NCBI RefSeq assembly: GCF_048544455.1
Contig: NC_133536.1
Location: 28,274,152-28,338,151 of the forward strand
Length of the DNA stretch: 64,000 bases
Source of the DNA: Silene latifolia
Taxonomy: Eukaryota; Streptophyta; Magnoliopsida; Caryophyllales; Caryophyllaceae
Direction of reading: 5' to 3'
The translations under genes were made by a program, and so were the position numbers. A model generated the notes under the pieces. It did not search any database and had not been told where the DNA came from. It was given only the letters and a program-made list of their open reading frames with translations. Of the stretch, positions 10,607-21,728 are shown one piece after another (position 1 is the first letter of the stretch; the number at the start of each line of letters is the position of its first letter).

Positions 10607-11039
10607 CATGTTCATTGTTTCTTTCTCTCTTGATCTATCAGTGTTGCTGCATGTTCTTCATAATAATTGTTGTCTATTTTAACAACCATTGTTTTGTTTA
10701 TCACAATTTATCCTTCTACTAAAAGTGAACTTAGGATTAAAGATTGCTAACCTTGTCACCCTATCTCCCAAAGAGAGCAACCTAAAAATTTGTTGGTAAC
10801 TAGTCCCATCCACCACCCGAAAGCAATGCCAAGTGCCACCAGCACCCACCAGCGTTGTCGTCTAATAAAAAATAATGTTGGGTTCATTCGATTCTGTGAG
10901 GGCATGGTTTTGGCACATTTTCAATGGTATTCAAGATGATTGCGGTTCGTGAATTTAACTACGGCGATATCGATTGTGGCATATTTGACTATTGAGTAAA
11001 GAGGAGATCGAGAAGTGTGATGAGACGACATTATTGGAT
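10607..11039. other. Spacer between LINE and Copia element, nothing recognised
   Basis: AT-rich flank with a short GC-richer patch at 10795-10865. No gene, repeat or terminus recognised. Confidence 0.35.
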
Positions 11040-11044
11040 AATAT

Positions 11045-11469
11045 TGTTGGATTTGGACTTCCATTAGTCGGTTTTCTTATTTATGAAAACGGGTTGAATG
11101 TGACCGGTAAAGCCCACTAAAGTTATATGATCCATTGGGCTTAGGTCATGCCTCGATCGATCTGATTAAGTACATAGTGTGATGATCTTGATAAGTGTAG
11201 GGCCTGCATTTATTATACGATGGGCGGCTGATGGGGGCCCAAATACAGTTCTATTATGGCTAGGTCTCTCTTCCTGTCTAGAATACCTCTAACCTATATA
11301 AATAGGTTATTGGGTTGACATGCCCCAAAGAAAACCTAGAAGAGGGAGGAGAAGATCCTAGTATACTAATCATCTTATTACTTATTATTATTATACGCTC
11401 CAGACGATCTGACTGTTGCTTCCGCTAAAGGTATGTACCTATACAATGATCCTTATAATTTATCTTACA
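11045..11469 (+). repeat. 5' LTR of the Copia element
   Basis: 425 bp, TG...CA termini, closely matching 16980-17426. It contains CTATATAAATAGG near 11294-11306, a plausible TATA box for the element. Confidence 0.92.
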
Positions 11470-11471
11470 TG

Positions 11472-11483
11472 TGGTATCAGAGC
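11472..11483 (+). promoter_or_regulatory. Primer-binding site (initiator Met tRNA type)
   Basis: TGGTATCAGAGC two bases after the 5' LTR is the standard plant Copia primer site, complementary to the 3' end of initiator methionine tRNA. Confidence 0.92.
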
Positions 11484-12309
11484 AGGATTGTATTAGGGTT
11501 CTGATATCAGATTGTATTTTATTTTTGCTAACGATCAACGAAAATTATTATCGTTAATTTTCTGATATTGGTCGATGATCTTTAAGCTTTGTACTGTTGA
11601 TAACTGTTGCGAAGTTATATGAACGAAAACGCATATTTACATATTAAATAAAGTTAACTATTGTCGGTTCAATCAATCAAGCTTAATCATGTGTCTTCGT
11701 TTCTTTGTTTTGTGGGTCACTGAAGTTTGATAAAATTCAAGTTTAATGCGTTTGGTTAATATGCCGTTAATGTATTTTTTTTATTATTTTTTTTATTACA
11801 TGTAATATCAGTGATCATGTCTTGGCACCCATGTATTTTGGTATTGTGTATCATAAGTTGTTGGACATAACATAAGGCTACACGTTACTTCGTAATTCGT
11901 ACATAGATGTGCGCTAGTGATGATTGACCATTAATTGTGGGTCTGTAAGTTTTGGATATAACATATATAATAATTATGATATTAGCATAAAGTTTTTTTA
12001 TGGTCCTCTGCCTTTTATTCTTACTACTTGTTTCCTTGAATTATTTGTTATATATCGTAATTCATGTGTATAATTAATGACAAATTATATAATCTTGAAA
12101 ATAGCTAGCATGAATGTAATATATGGGTATTGTTTCGGTGATTTGTTTTAATTGCGGTGGGTAGCTTGGCCAAAGCGGGCTATCTATCAATATTTAAAAT
12201 AATTCATAAGGATTCCGGAATGTTTGTGCTTCTTAAATTAGTTTCTATAATTTCCTGCCCAAAGGGGGAAGTTGTATAAGTTAATTTGAGTAAGTGGTTG
12301 AGTAAATAC

Positions 12310-12525
12310 GAGTGTAATAATTTGATTTCTTAGAAATTTATCTGCCCAAAGGTGATATATTTTTTAGAAATCGCCTTGTCTATTTACTTGGAGGTAGTTA
12401 TTATGTCTTGTGTATTCTGCCCAAAGGGGAATGCATAAGGTATAATATGATTCCTGTTGGAGGTAGTTATTGTGTTTTGTGTATTCTGCCCAAAGGTGAA
12501 TGCATAAAATATAATATGAATTCCT
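12310..12525 (+). repeat. Tandem repeats in the Copia leader
   Basis: A unit of about 65 bp (GGAGGTAGTTAT ... TGTATTCTGCCCAAAGG ... GCATAA ... TATAATATGA) occurs twice in full at 12391-12515, with looser CTGCCCAAAGG copies before it (12255, 12343). The reverse-frame open reading across it is repeat translation. Confidence 0.75.
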
Positions 12526-12599
12526 GTGAGAATATTGCGACTCCCCTAGCATATTCTTGTGTAAAATAAAGAAATTATACCCATATCATGCTAACAGTG

Positions 12600-15500
12600 G
12601 CCTTGATCTATTGTTTTAGTCAACAAATTTTCTTTGAGCAATGAAATTTGTGCTATTAAGAGTATAAATGAGAATAATTTTGTTAAGTGGAAAGTGATGT
12701 TAAGTTGGCCATTGGTTTATTTGATCAATATATGTATATATCGACTTAACTGGGCACAAACCTCTTGCACTCGTACATAAGAGTACTCAAGCTTAAAATG
12801 ACTATCACCTTTATAGGTGGGAATTGGTACATAAATTGTGTATGTTGATATTGAAGAATTCGATGTCCTGGGAATTTAAAGGAATTAATGGACTCATTTA
12901 TTAATTTAAATCATGTATGATATGATTAGTAGTAATGAAGTGCATATCATATCATCTTACTAAAGACAAAGTACCCGTTGTTGAGTTTATTCCTTGTCGG
13001 TTAAATTCTTAATTCTCTTCCCGGAAAGGAGTCACTTCAAAATAGCTTACAGCCCCAAACTGATACATGGACCGACAAGGGCTTATTTTATATGGGTGAG
13101 TATTGAAAAGGAAATAGGGGAATGAGATAAAGAAAAAAAAAAAAAAAAGTAGTGAACTTATTCATTAAACAACTTTTTTCGAAGGGGAAGTCATGTAACA
13201 TTTATACAAGAATACTTGTAAAAGGTCTTGAGGTTAAAACTTAAGAGTAATAAAGAATCTAGTATTACTACTGGAGTTACTTGTTGGTTTTGCGACCAGA
13301 CTGACCATAAATTGAGAAAGTGTTTAAAATACAATATCTGGTAAGCAAGGATAATAAAGACATGTATGTAATTTATTGGCCTCAGTTTGTTCTGAATCGT
13401 GTTTAGTAGATGTGTCACCTCATTCTTGATGGTTAGATAGTGGTTCATTTGTTTATGAAAAGTATTTACCTTAAAGGGTTCCAAAATAAATACACACCAA
13501 GTGAGATTATAGTCAGCGTGTCCGCAATGAATGGCGGGAAACTTGATGTGGATTTCATCAGAACAGTTGTCTTAAAGCTTAGTTCAGGATTTTATTTGAC
13601 TCTAGAAAATTTTCTTTATGTGTCGTATATGAGACGAAATTTGATTCTATTTCGCAATTTGACATGTGTGGATTTCGTTTGGTCACTTATATTTAAAAGG
13701 TAGAATTATTTTATTACTCTCATGTGATTGAAAATGTTTCCCTTTGTGATGATTTGTATTAATTGTATTGAATTTGATTTCCCATGATATTTTCTTGAAT
13801 GTTGAGAGTGTTGGAATTAAAAGAAGATTGACCAAAGAATTATTTTCTTTTCTTTTATTTTATGGCATAAGATTCTTAGCCATGTTTCTAAAGAGAAAAT
13901 TCATGGACTTGTCAAATGTGAAATTGAACTTAATTTAAGGAACTCTTAAAGGATATTCACACTAACATTAGTGAACCACTACTATTTGTGGAAATACGTC
14001 ATATATCATTTTCATTGATGGTGATTCTAGATGTGGTTATGTTTACCTTATAAGTGGTAACTCTAAGGCTCTTGTTAAGTTTGAAGTATTAAGGTTTAGA
14101 GCTTCTTATGTATGACCATTATTGAGACTGAAAGATGATACCGAGTTGGAAAGTTGTTATGTCAAATTAAACATGGTGATTCATGGTTGTATATGACTTA
14201 AAGATGGTTGTATTTAAAGTTGTTTTATGAGCTTGTTATTGTTGGACAATATACGATGCCAAGTCTTCTTGAACAAAACGGCGTGACTGAGCGTTGTAAT
14301 TGTACTTATAAAGATAGGGTAAGGAGTTTGTTTCGAGATACAAATTAACATATTTTATCTAAGGTAAAGCTTTTAAATCTGCCTTATATATCTTGGACCC
14401 AATACCTGAAAACTTTGTTTTTATTTTAAGTGTCTTATGAACTATGGATGGATGAAAGCCAAGTTTTCAGCTTTTTAGGGTGTGTGGCTGGCAATTAAGT
14501 TGGGAATTTATATTTATAATCCTTCTGGAAAATTTTGATCCCAAAACCACTCCTAAATTCTTTGTTACTTATCCTATAAATTTTAAAGATTAAGATTTGT
14601 AGAGTATACAGCAGTTAAATTTTTTTAGAGAATGGCTTAGAGACCTGTTGTTGTAATAGAAGGCCCATTTGTCTCATCATGAGTTTGTTGGTATTTTATT
14701 TATGCATTAGAAAAATATTTATTCTTCTTTTTCTAATGGGGGAAGTCTGATGACCGATAATGCTATTTCACATAACCCGTATGTTGTTGCATATTTTAAA
14801 GTATTTTCAAAAACGGCATTAAGCATTTAACTATGATGATTTTGTTGTCTATATCGGGGAAGTTGATTATGACTTGAGTGAAATAGTTAAGATTATAACC
14901 TATAAACAAGTTTTTTTTTTTTTGTGTAAGCAGATAAATGAAAAGAGGTTGTATATGTATGATGAGATGTAATCGATAAGACACATAATAAAGTTTAGGA
15001 GTTAATTGTTACTCCAGTGGGTTTTGTTTTTTTGTATCCAGTCGGGTGTAAAGTGAATCTCTAAAATAAAGTTGGATTTTAAAGGTGGTGTTAAGAAACC
15101 TAAGGAGAGATTTTGTGACAAAGGGTTATACTAAAAGAGAAGGTGTGAATTTCAATGAAACAGTTTCACCTATTACTTTAAAGGATTCTTAGGTCTTTCA
15201 TTGTTCATGATTTAAAGTTATACTAAAATGGATATTCTCATTGTTCTTTTTTGAATGGTTTTGTTGAGAAAGTTAAAGAACATATGGTATGTAAATTGAA
15301 GAAATCAATTTATGAATTGAAACAAGTTTCTTGTCAGTGGTATATGAAGTTTATAAGTTTGTGAAGTCTAATGGACTTGTTGAAATGTTAATGATATTTG
15401 CATATATTACAAGATCAGTGGGAGGATATTGAATTGATATTCCTTGTTCTTTATGTTGATGATATTTTACTTTGTAGTAATGATCTTGGTTTGTTGCTTG

Positions 15501-16235
15501 ACACAAAAGCAAATCTTTTCATTGTCTTCGACATGAACGATTTGGGGGAAGAATGTTTTGTGCTTGGTATTAAGATTGTGTGTGATATGTCTAACATAAT
15601 GTTAGCTAGGATTATCTTAAGGAAGAAATAATGTTGGATAACCTGGTATAACTCTCATATTTAAAAGTGACAATTTAAGTAAGAATGAATGTCGTCCTTA
15701 AAGTATACTTGATGAGAACACTATGTAGGAGATTCGTTATGATAGTGTTGTTTATAATTTGATGTATACTGAAGTGTGTATTAGACCTTCGAGGCTGTGT
15801 TTGATGATGTGAAATCCGGTATAGGATTTGTTTTTATGTTAACTGGTGGTGTTATCTCTTGAAAGAATATGTCTAGTTGTCTACCTCTGTTATGGAGGCA
15901 AAGATTACAGCCTGTTATACATCCACTCATCATGTCAAGAAATTGAGAGATTACATTTATAGCTTTATGGTCATTCTTCATATCACACAAGCTATCACTA
16001 TTAGTTGTGATAATATGGGTTTAGTCTTATGCACTAAGAAGAATGTAAAATCTGGCAAATCTAAGTTTTTGATTTGAAAATTCATAAAGTTAAAGAATGG
16101 GTTGAACTTGGAAATATCGAGTTTGTGTCTCTTTTAAACTAAGGAGATGATTGCAGACCCATTGACTAAAGCACTCATTGTTATTGAGTTTTGAAAAGTA
16201 TGTTAAAGATATGAGTTTTATGATGCATTGAATTA
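12600..16235 (+). pseudogene. Copia gag-pol, heavily degenerate
   Basis: No long frame survives, but domain traces lie in Copia order. Around 13500-13660 is protease-distal sequence (LKLSSGFYLTLENFLYVSYM, RRNLILF). Around 14256-14335 is the end of the integrase core (QYTMPSLLEQNGVTER). Around 15440-15600 is RT with the catalytic LYVDDILLCSND box. Around 15880-16075 is RNase H (STSVMEAKITACYTSTHH), and near 16141-16180 the typical tail MIADPLTKAL. Copia polyproteins supply capsid, protease, integrase, RT and RNase H for cytoplasmic replication. Stops and frameshifts in every domain make this copy inactive. Confidence 0.85.
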
Positions 16236-16414
16236 GTGGGAGTTGTAATTGAGATATTTTGGTACTTGAGGTACTGTATATATGTTTTCAGTAATAAGGT
16301 TGATGTTTTAATTCTCACTAAATGTATGCATGTTAAATATAAGCTTAATGCATCTATGATTATTTTTATGGTTCAATTCTTGTCTCGTGAAGAGATGTTC
16401 TGCATTAAAGCTTT

Positions 16415-16580
16415 TGCCCTTTATTTAGTGGGTGGATTTATCCTGAAATGGATGTTGGCTGTTGAGCCATTGCCAATTGTGGTGTATTTGCCCATTAGTG
16501 GGTGGAGTTATCCTTTAATGGATGTTGGCGGTTTAGCCATTGCCTGTTTTGGTGTATTTACCCTTTACTGGGTGGTTTAA
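16415..16580 (+). repeat. About 75-bp tandem repeat in the Copia 3' untranslated region
   Basis: Two and a half units of TTGCCC..TAGTGGGTGGA.TTATCCT..AATGGATGTTGGC.GTT.AGCCATTGCC. The unit lies between the end of pol and the polypurine tract; the open frame through it is not a conserved protein. Confidence 0.75.
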
Positions 16581-16965
16581 TATCTAATATACCTTAAGTG
16601 GTATTTACCTTTTGAGGTAAATAAGGGGAATACTTCTTCACAAGTGGGTCTTGTTTGAGACTGTGACCGAATGTGGTTAAGCATGCTCATCTTAAAGTTT
16701 GGATCTTTTATGCTAAAACCACACTACACATTGTCACACTTGGGACTCATGTCGGTAAGCTTTTGGTGTTGTGATCATGGAAGGTCTTGTATGACTTAAT
16801 TGTACTATGTCTGCTATGATTCACATTAAATTGCTTATTGGACCGAGTTCTGTTAACTGAGATGTTTATATGGCCATGTTGTTCAACCCGAGAGTCGTTT
16901 TACAAAATAAAAGTTTTCGAAATGTTTTCTTGAAACAAAATATTTTAATAAAACCAACAATGTCG

Positions 16966-16979
16966 CCCAAGTGGGAGAA
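16966..16979 (+). promoter_or_regulatory. Polypurine tract of the Copia element
   Basis: CCAAGTGGGAGAA ends immediately before the TGTTGG start of the 3' LTR, the place and composition expected for the plus-strand primer. Confidence 0.85.
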
Positions 16980-17426
16980 TGTTGGATTTGGACTTCCATT
17001 AGTCGGTTTTCTTATTTATGAAAACGGGTTGAATGTGACCGGTAAAGCCCACTAAAGTTATATGATCCATTGGGCCTAGGTCTGTCTCAGTCAGTACGGT
17101 TAAGTACATAGTGTGATGATACTGATAAGTGTAGGGCCTGTTTATTATACAGTGGGCAGCCTGATAGGGGGGCCCAAATACAGTTCTATTATGGCTAGGT
17201 CTCTCTTCCTGTCTAGAATACCTCTAACCTATATAAATAGGTTATTGGGTTGACATGCCCCATTGATTGTCAACATAAAGAAAACCTAGAAGAGGGAGGA
17301 GAAGATCCTAGTATACTAATCATCTTATTACTTATTATTATTATTATTATACGCTCCAGACGATTTGACTGTTGCTTCCGCTAAAGGTATGTACCCTATA
17401 CAATGATCCTTATAATTTATCTTACA
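16980..17426 (+). repeat. 3' LTR of the Copia element
   Basis: 447 bp, longer than the 5' LTR because of small insertions, for example an added TTGATTGTCAAC block near 17265 and an extra TTATTA unit near 17340. Ends ATCTTACA, then target duplicate AATAT. Confidence 0.92.
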
Positions 17427-17616
17427 AATATAGAATTTCCTAATGAAGTAGATTGTTTATCTTAGAATGTAGAACTCTTGGAGGTCAAGGAGTCCTTTAT
17501 AAAACAAACTAGTTTTAATCCCGTGCAAAAAAAATGCACGGGTTGATTCTTTAATTGTGACATACAAAATATGTTAACTAATACGGTAACTTTCATGTTC
17601 TAAATGAACATACTAA

Positions 17617-17893
17617 GGTGTCGTTTGGTTGCCATGGTGGAATTAATCTTCCGTTAGTTTTAAAAACACGTGAATTGCTTAAAACTCGTTTGGTTGATAT
17701 GACGGAATTAAATGGACACAGGAGTTTCCAACTACCTGGAGGGCTAGGTAATTAAACTCCTCCACAATGGAGGAGTTGACAACTCCTAGGAAAAAAGAAA
17801 TCATGGGAATTTGGGCAACCAAACAACACTATATTTACCAATTCATGGGATTTTCCAATTCCTCCACATTTAGAGTGGCAACCAAACAAGGCC
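17617..17893. mobile_element. Tourist-like MITE, TSD TAA
   Basis: 277 bp with inverted ends GGTGTCGTTTGGTTGCC and GGCCTTGTTTGGTTGCC, flanked by TAA at 17614-17616 and 17894-17896. The TIR and TSD are classic PIF/Harbinger MITE features. The short frame inside is not a gene. Confidence 0.88.
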
Positions 17894-18102
17894 TAAATAA
17901 GAAATGTTATTATAAAATGAAACATTTCTTTATAAATTACATTAATAAGTAGTTGCGTCTAACATACGTTTATCGCCATCACATTAAATCTTTATAGCAA
18001 TTGCTCATTCTACTACCATGATAGATAAGCCAAACCTTCACAAACAGGTGGAATGTTGGGCTGGTACTCATAGAGTCATAGTTGACATCTCTAGCAATAA
18101 TA

Positions 18103-18193
18103 CTTTTTCCGTCCATTTAGATTTTATACGTTCCATTAAAATACATCTCACATATATTAAACGAATGTATGGAATCTAAATGAACGGAAGAAG
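18103..18193. mobile_element. Stowaway-like MITE, TSD TA
   Basis: 91 bp. Left end CTTTTTCCGTCCATTTAGAT; right end inverted CTTCTTCCGTTCATTTAGAT; TA on both sides. A short mariner-type MITE that is almost all inverted repeat. Confidence 0.85.
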
Positions 18194-18462
18194 TACATAA
18201 TAGATAGAAGACAAAAGAAAAATATCTCAATTCAATTATTCTAAAGAAAAAATAATAATTAAATTAAATACAAGATTTTATATTACTCCCGTTGAAAAAA
18301 AAAATAATTGTATACAACCAAACCCAATATAATAATAACTCACAACTCTCACAAGCCCAATATAACAACTTTGATAAATCTCAATCAAAGAAATCTTTCC
18401 CTCAATATAAAACCTAAATGCTCATTTGATTTACCGATCTTCATGGCTAAGATGGCTTCATC

Positions 18463-19001
18463 TAGACCTGGCAAACAGATCAGGTCGTGTCGTGTTCGTG
18501 TTCGTGTCAACTTTAAACGGGTCATCAGTACCCCAACCCTAACCCGACCCAATTACATAAACGGGTCATTTGTCTCAACCCTAACCCAACCCATTTAATT
18601 TTTCTATAACCCAACCCGACTTGTTTAACCCATTTATCTTTTAGCAGGTCATGTTTAACCCATTTATCTTTTAGCGGGTCATTTTTAACCCACTTAACCC
18701 GTTTAACCCAATAAACTAATAAAATAAACCAAGCTTAATAAGCATATAATCCCACAGTTGAGGAATGAAAATACATATTTTTAAGTTGTTTGGGTGGATT
18801 ATTGACACTTTTAAATAAGCGGGTTATTCGTGTCGGGTTCGTGTCAAAAGAGCTCAACCCTAACCCGACCCATTTAAGTTTCGTGTCGTGTCCGTGTCAA
18901 CCCAATTACATAAATGGGTCACAACGTCTTGACCCTAACCCGCTAATTTCGTGTCGGGTTCGTGTCGTGTTTTCGAGTCGTGTCAATAATTGCCACCTCT
19001 A
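18463..19001. mobile_element. hAT-type MITE, TSD GCTTCATC
   Basis: Flanked by GCTTCATC at 18455-18462 and 19002-19009, the 8-bp duplication of hAT elements. Ends are TAGACCTGGCAA and, inverted, TAGAGGTGGCAA. The inside is rich in GTGTCGTGTTCGTGTC and AACCCGACCC words arranged as subterminal inverted repeats. The open frames are repeat translation. Confidence 0.88.
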
Positions 19002-19009
19002 GCTTCATC

Positions 19010-19972
19010 TGCCGCCCCCTCCCTTCAAATCTTCAATGCTCATTTTTTTTATAACTTTTTTCCTTTCCACTATTTTCAACTAAAATCTACCGTCCACTAT
19101 AATTTCTTCTCTATTTCCATGAGAATATAAAGTCCTGCCCCAATAAATAGTTTTTTTTGTTATTATTAATTCATTATTTTTATCTTTCTCATCAATATTG
19201 ACACTAAAACTAACAATTCTAGAAAAATAGGTAAAGATTTTCATATTTGTTGTCTAAACTCATTGGTTTTGTTTCATGCATGTGAACAATTTTGCTGTTT
19301 TGATTGTGAAACATAAAGCTCATTGATTACAATTTTGATTTCTGAAATACAAAGCTATTTTGGTAGGCTTTTAAAGACGAAATTATCAAATAAATTATTT
19401 TCTAAGGAGTTCTGGAATTTAATTACTCACTGTGTTTTTTCATTATAGGATTATGTTATTTTATTATTATATTTTACACATGAAAATTGGTGCTTCATTT
19501 TATATGCAAATATTTTTTTTATTTTTTTTCCATAACTTATTTCTTCATTATTTCTTTTTCGAATATGTGCCAAAATGGTTCAGTTTTAATAGTCTATGGC
19601 ATTTGTAATTTTAATGTAATGTAATTTTTGGACTGTAATTTTTAAGATTTGTTATTTTAGTGTAATGTAATTTTTAAAAATATGGGTATGTAATTTTATT
19701 TTATTTTTTGTGTATGGGATTTTTTGCAACTTGAACTGCAATTTTATTTTTTTGTTCTAATTTTTATATTTTTATTCTGATTAGGGTATGTAATTTTATT
19801 TTTCGGGTATGTAAAATTTTGGTTGTCATTTTTTTTGTAATTTGGACTGTAATTATGTAATTTTGGTTATTTCAAATTAGCATAAAGAAGTGTAGATAAG
19901 AAAGAATATATAGAGGTATATAGAAGTATATAATATACGGAGATATAAAGCATAAACATATAATATAAGCAT
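19010..19972. other. AT-rich Helitron interior, nothing recognised
   Basis: Long T-rich stretch with repeated TGTAATTTT phrases (19600-19870). No gene seen. Confidence 0.4.
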
Positions 19973-19981
19973 ATAATATAA

Positions 19982-20241
19982 CACTAAAACTTAGGAGAAA
20001 CGGTCTCTCACTAAGTTATTGAGAGACCAATCTTTCGTACCCTTTTATTTGTATTTCGTACCCTTTTTATTGTTGATCGTGACATAGTAATTCCGTACCT
20101 ATTTACATAATAAATGTACCCATTTTATCATTAATCATGATTTGTACCTATTTTATTGCCTTTAGTACCACATTTTCTTAAAATTGTACAATGGTCTCTC
20201 AATAAAGCTTATTAAGAGACCGTCTCTCAGGAGACCTACTC
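19982..20241. mobile_element. Small inverted-repeat element (MITE), TSD ATAATATAA
   Basis: Inverted arms GGTCTCTCACTAAG/TTATTGAGAGACCA (20004-20033) and TGGTCTCTCAATAA/GAGACCGTCTCTCA (20189-20230). Candidate 9-bp duplication ATAATATAA at 19973-19981 and 20242-20250; as it is AT-only it could be chance. The middle repeats GTACC-plus-TTTTAT words. Confidence 0.55.
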
Positions 20242-20482
20242 ATAATATAATGGGGTGGGGGGTAATTAAGTGGTAAAATAAGGAGAGGGGTAATTAAGTG
20301 GTAAAATACGGAGAGAGTAATTAAATGGTGAAATGAGGAGAGAGAGTAATTAAATGGTAAAGTGAGAAGAGAGGTTAATTAAATCTTTAGAGTTGAACGT
20401 GGGTTGCTTTACTTATGAATTTCATTAGCCAATAGGAAACCTTGAAATGCTTCAGCTTTTATAGATAGGGAATACCAAACAA

Positions 20483-20747
20483 CAGTTAATGTATTATACA
20501 ACTGGTTGTATATACAACCTATTCAATGTAGTCGAGCGTTGGTACAAAGTTGTCGAGCTTTATTAACAAAATCATCGAGCTATGGTACAAAGTTATTGAC
20601 CTTAACATAATAATTATTAAACTCAATGACTTCGTAAAATAGCTCAATAACTTGTAAAATAGTTCAACTACTTTGTATTAAGAGCTCAACAACTTTGAGG
20701 CGGTTGTATAATGCTATTATACAACTGGTTGTAGGATAGTATTTGTG
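20483..20747. mobile_element. Mutator-like MITE, TSD TACCAAACAA
   Basis: TACCAAACAA flanks it at 20473-20482 and 20748-20757. The ends are imperfect inverted repeats, each with the perfect palindrome ACAACTGGTTGT (near 20500 and 20721). The 10-bp TSD favours a Mutator-like origin. 265 bp, no coding. Confidence 0.65.
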
Positions 20748-20757
20748 TACCAAACAA

Positions 20758-21725
20758 TTAGCTTCAAGTAGCAGCCTGGCTCATACATGCGGCGGCTCAT
20801 TGATTTGATTAGGGCAATTATACGGATAAGACGGTGTGATCGTGAGCTAAGTTTGAATTAGATAAGCTAATTTCATGGTCGAGGGTTTGCTCAACGTTAA
20901 ATAAAAAAAATGGAGAAATGGGAGTGGGGCTTTAAAAACAAAGCTCAGGGCAAAGAAGATGAACAATAAGCTCTCCATTTATGCTACAACGAAGAAATAT
21001 TTGTTTTGATGTAACAGAGGTATGCGTTTTGCATATTACAGAGGATGAATGGGGAGATGAGAGTTAAAGATGCTTTTTTTATCCATAATAATAATAATAA
21101 TAATAATCATTATTTTCTAACGGAAGTTTAGACGGAAGTAGAGAATGAGATCCTTAACCGGAAACTCTCATAGTTTAGGTCCTTAACTGAAAAATGTTGC
21201 ATAGTTTAGATCCTTATCTTCCCCTTAACTCATTCCCTAATTCACATGCATCATTCTTTTGTGCCATCTATAATACTTGACCCGTCTTAAGCGTAAGACG
21301 GATAATGTCGTCTTAAATAAGAATTTGTGCCTAGAAATATTGGTTTAGTTAAAACCGAAAAGACAATCTAAAAAAAGAGCAGTTATCAAATTTTGGGATA
21401 GTTTGTATCAAAAAAGTGGAACAAATTAACAAAATTCCAAAGTCGATGGCAATACAATCAATTAATTCGAATAAAAAAAAAGGAGCAACTATAACAATTA
21501 AGAGTAAAACAAAATAATCCTAGTGAAATTTCAATTGACATGTTTAGTATCACCACGTAAAAACCCATGAAGTCGGAATGGCAAGAAAAAGCCGACTTCT
21601 AAAACTACTTGCATTTACATATATAATCAATCGAGGGCATAAATAACATTGTTCTACTTGAAATTCAAACTTTTAGTGAAAAAATAGCAAATCTAAAACA
21701 GTCATGAAGATTGGGGAGACGGAAA
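20758..21725. other. Spacer with an (ATA)n microsatellite, no gene
   Basis: AT-rich. ATAATAATA repeat at about 21086-21109. Paired phrases GATCCTTAACCGGAAACTC and TCCTTAACTGAAAAATG at 21150-21220 look like MITE debris. Nothing else supported. Confidence 0.4.
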
Positions 21726-21728
21726 TCA

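Larger units (their letters stand above)
11045..17426 (+). mobile_element. Ty1/Copia LTR retrotransposon, complete but decayed, TSD AATAT
   Basis: Two LTRs (11045-11469 and 16980-17426) begin TGTTGGATTTGGAC and end ATCTTACA. AATAT flanks both outer ends (11040-11044 and 17427-17431). A primer site TGGTATCAGAGC follows the 5' LTR, and a purine tract CAAGTGGGAGAA precedes the 3' LTR. Protease, integrase, RT and RNase H traces occur in Copia order on the plus strand but are riddled with stops. The LTRs differ by many substitutions and small indels (for example a 12-base block near 17265), so this is an old insertion. Confidence 0.93.
17509..20472 (-). mobile_element. Probable Helitron carrying nested MITEs
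   Basis: The minus-strand 3' end is the hairpin CCCGTGCA/TGCACGGG (17520-17541), a short spacer, then CTAG, flanked by A 17508. The other end gives a minus-strand start TTCCCTATCTATAAAAGC with host T 20473 outside. The A|T insertion site is right, but the start is TT rather than the canonical TC, so the 5' boundary is less secure. It contains at least four MITEs and no Rep/helicase coding. Confidence 0.55.
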
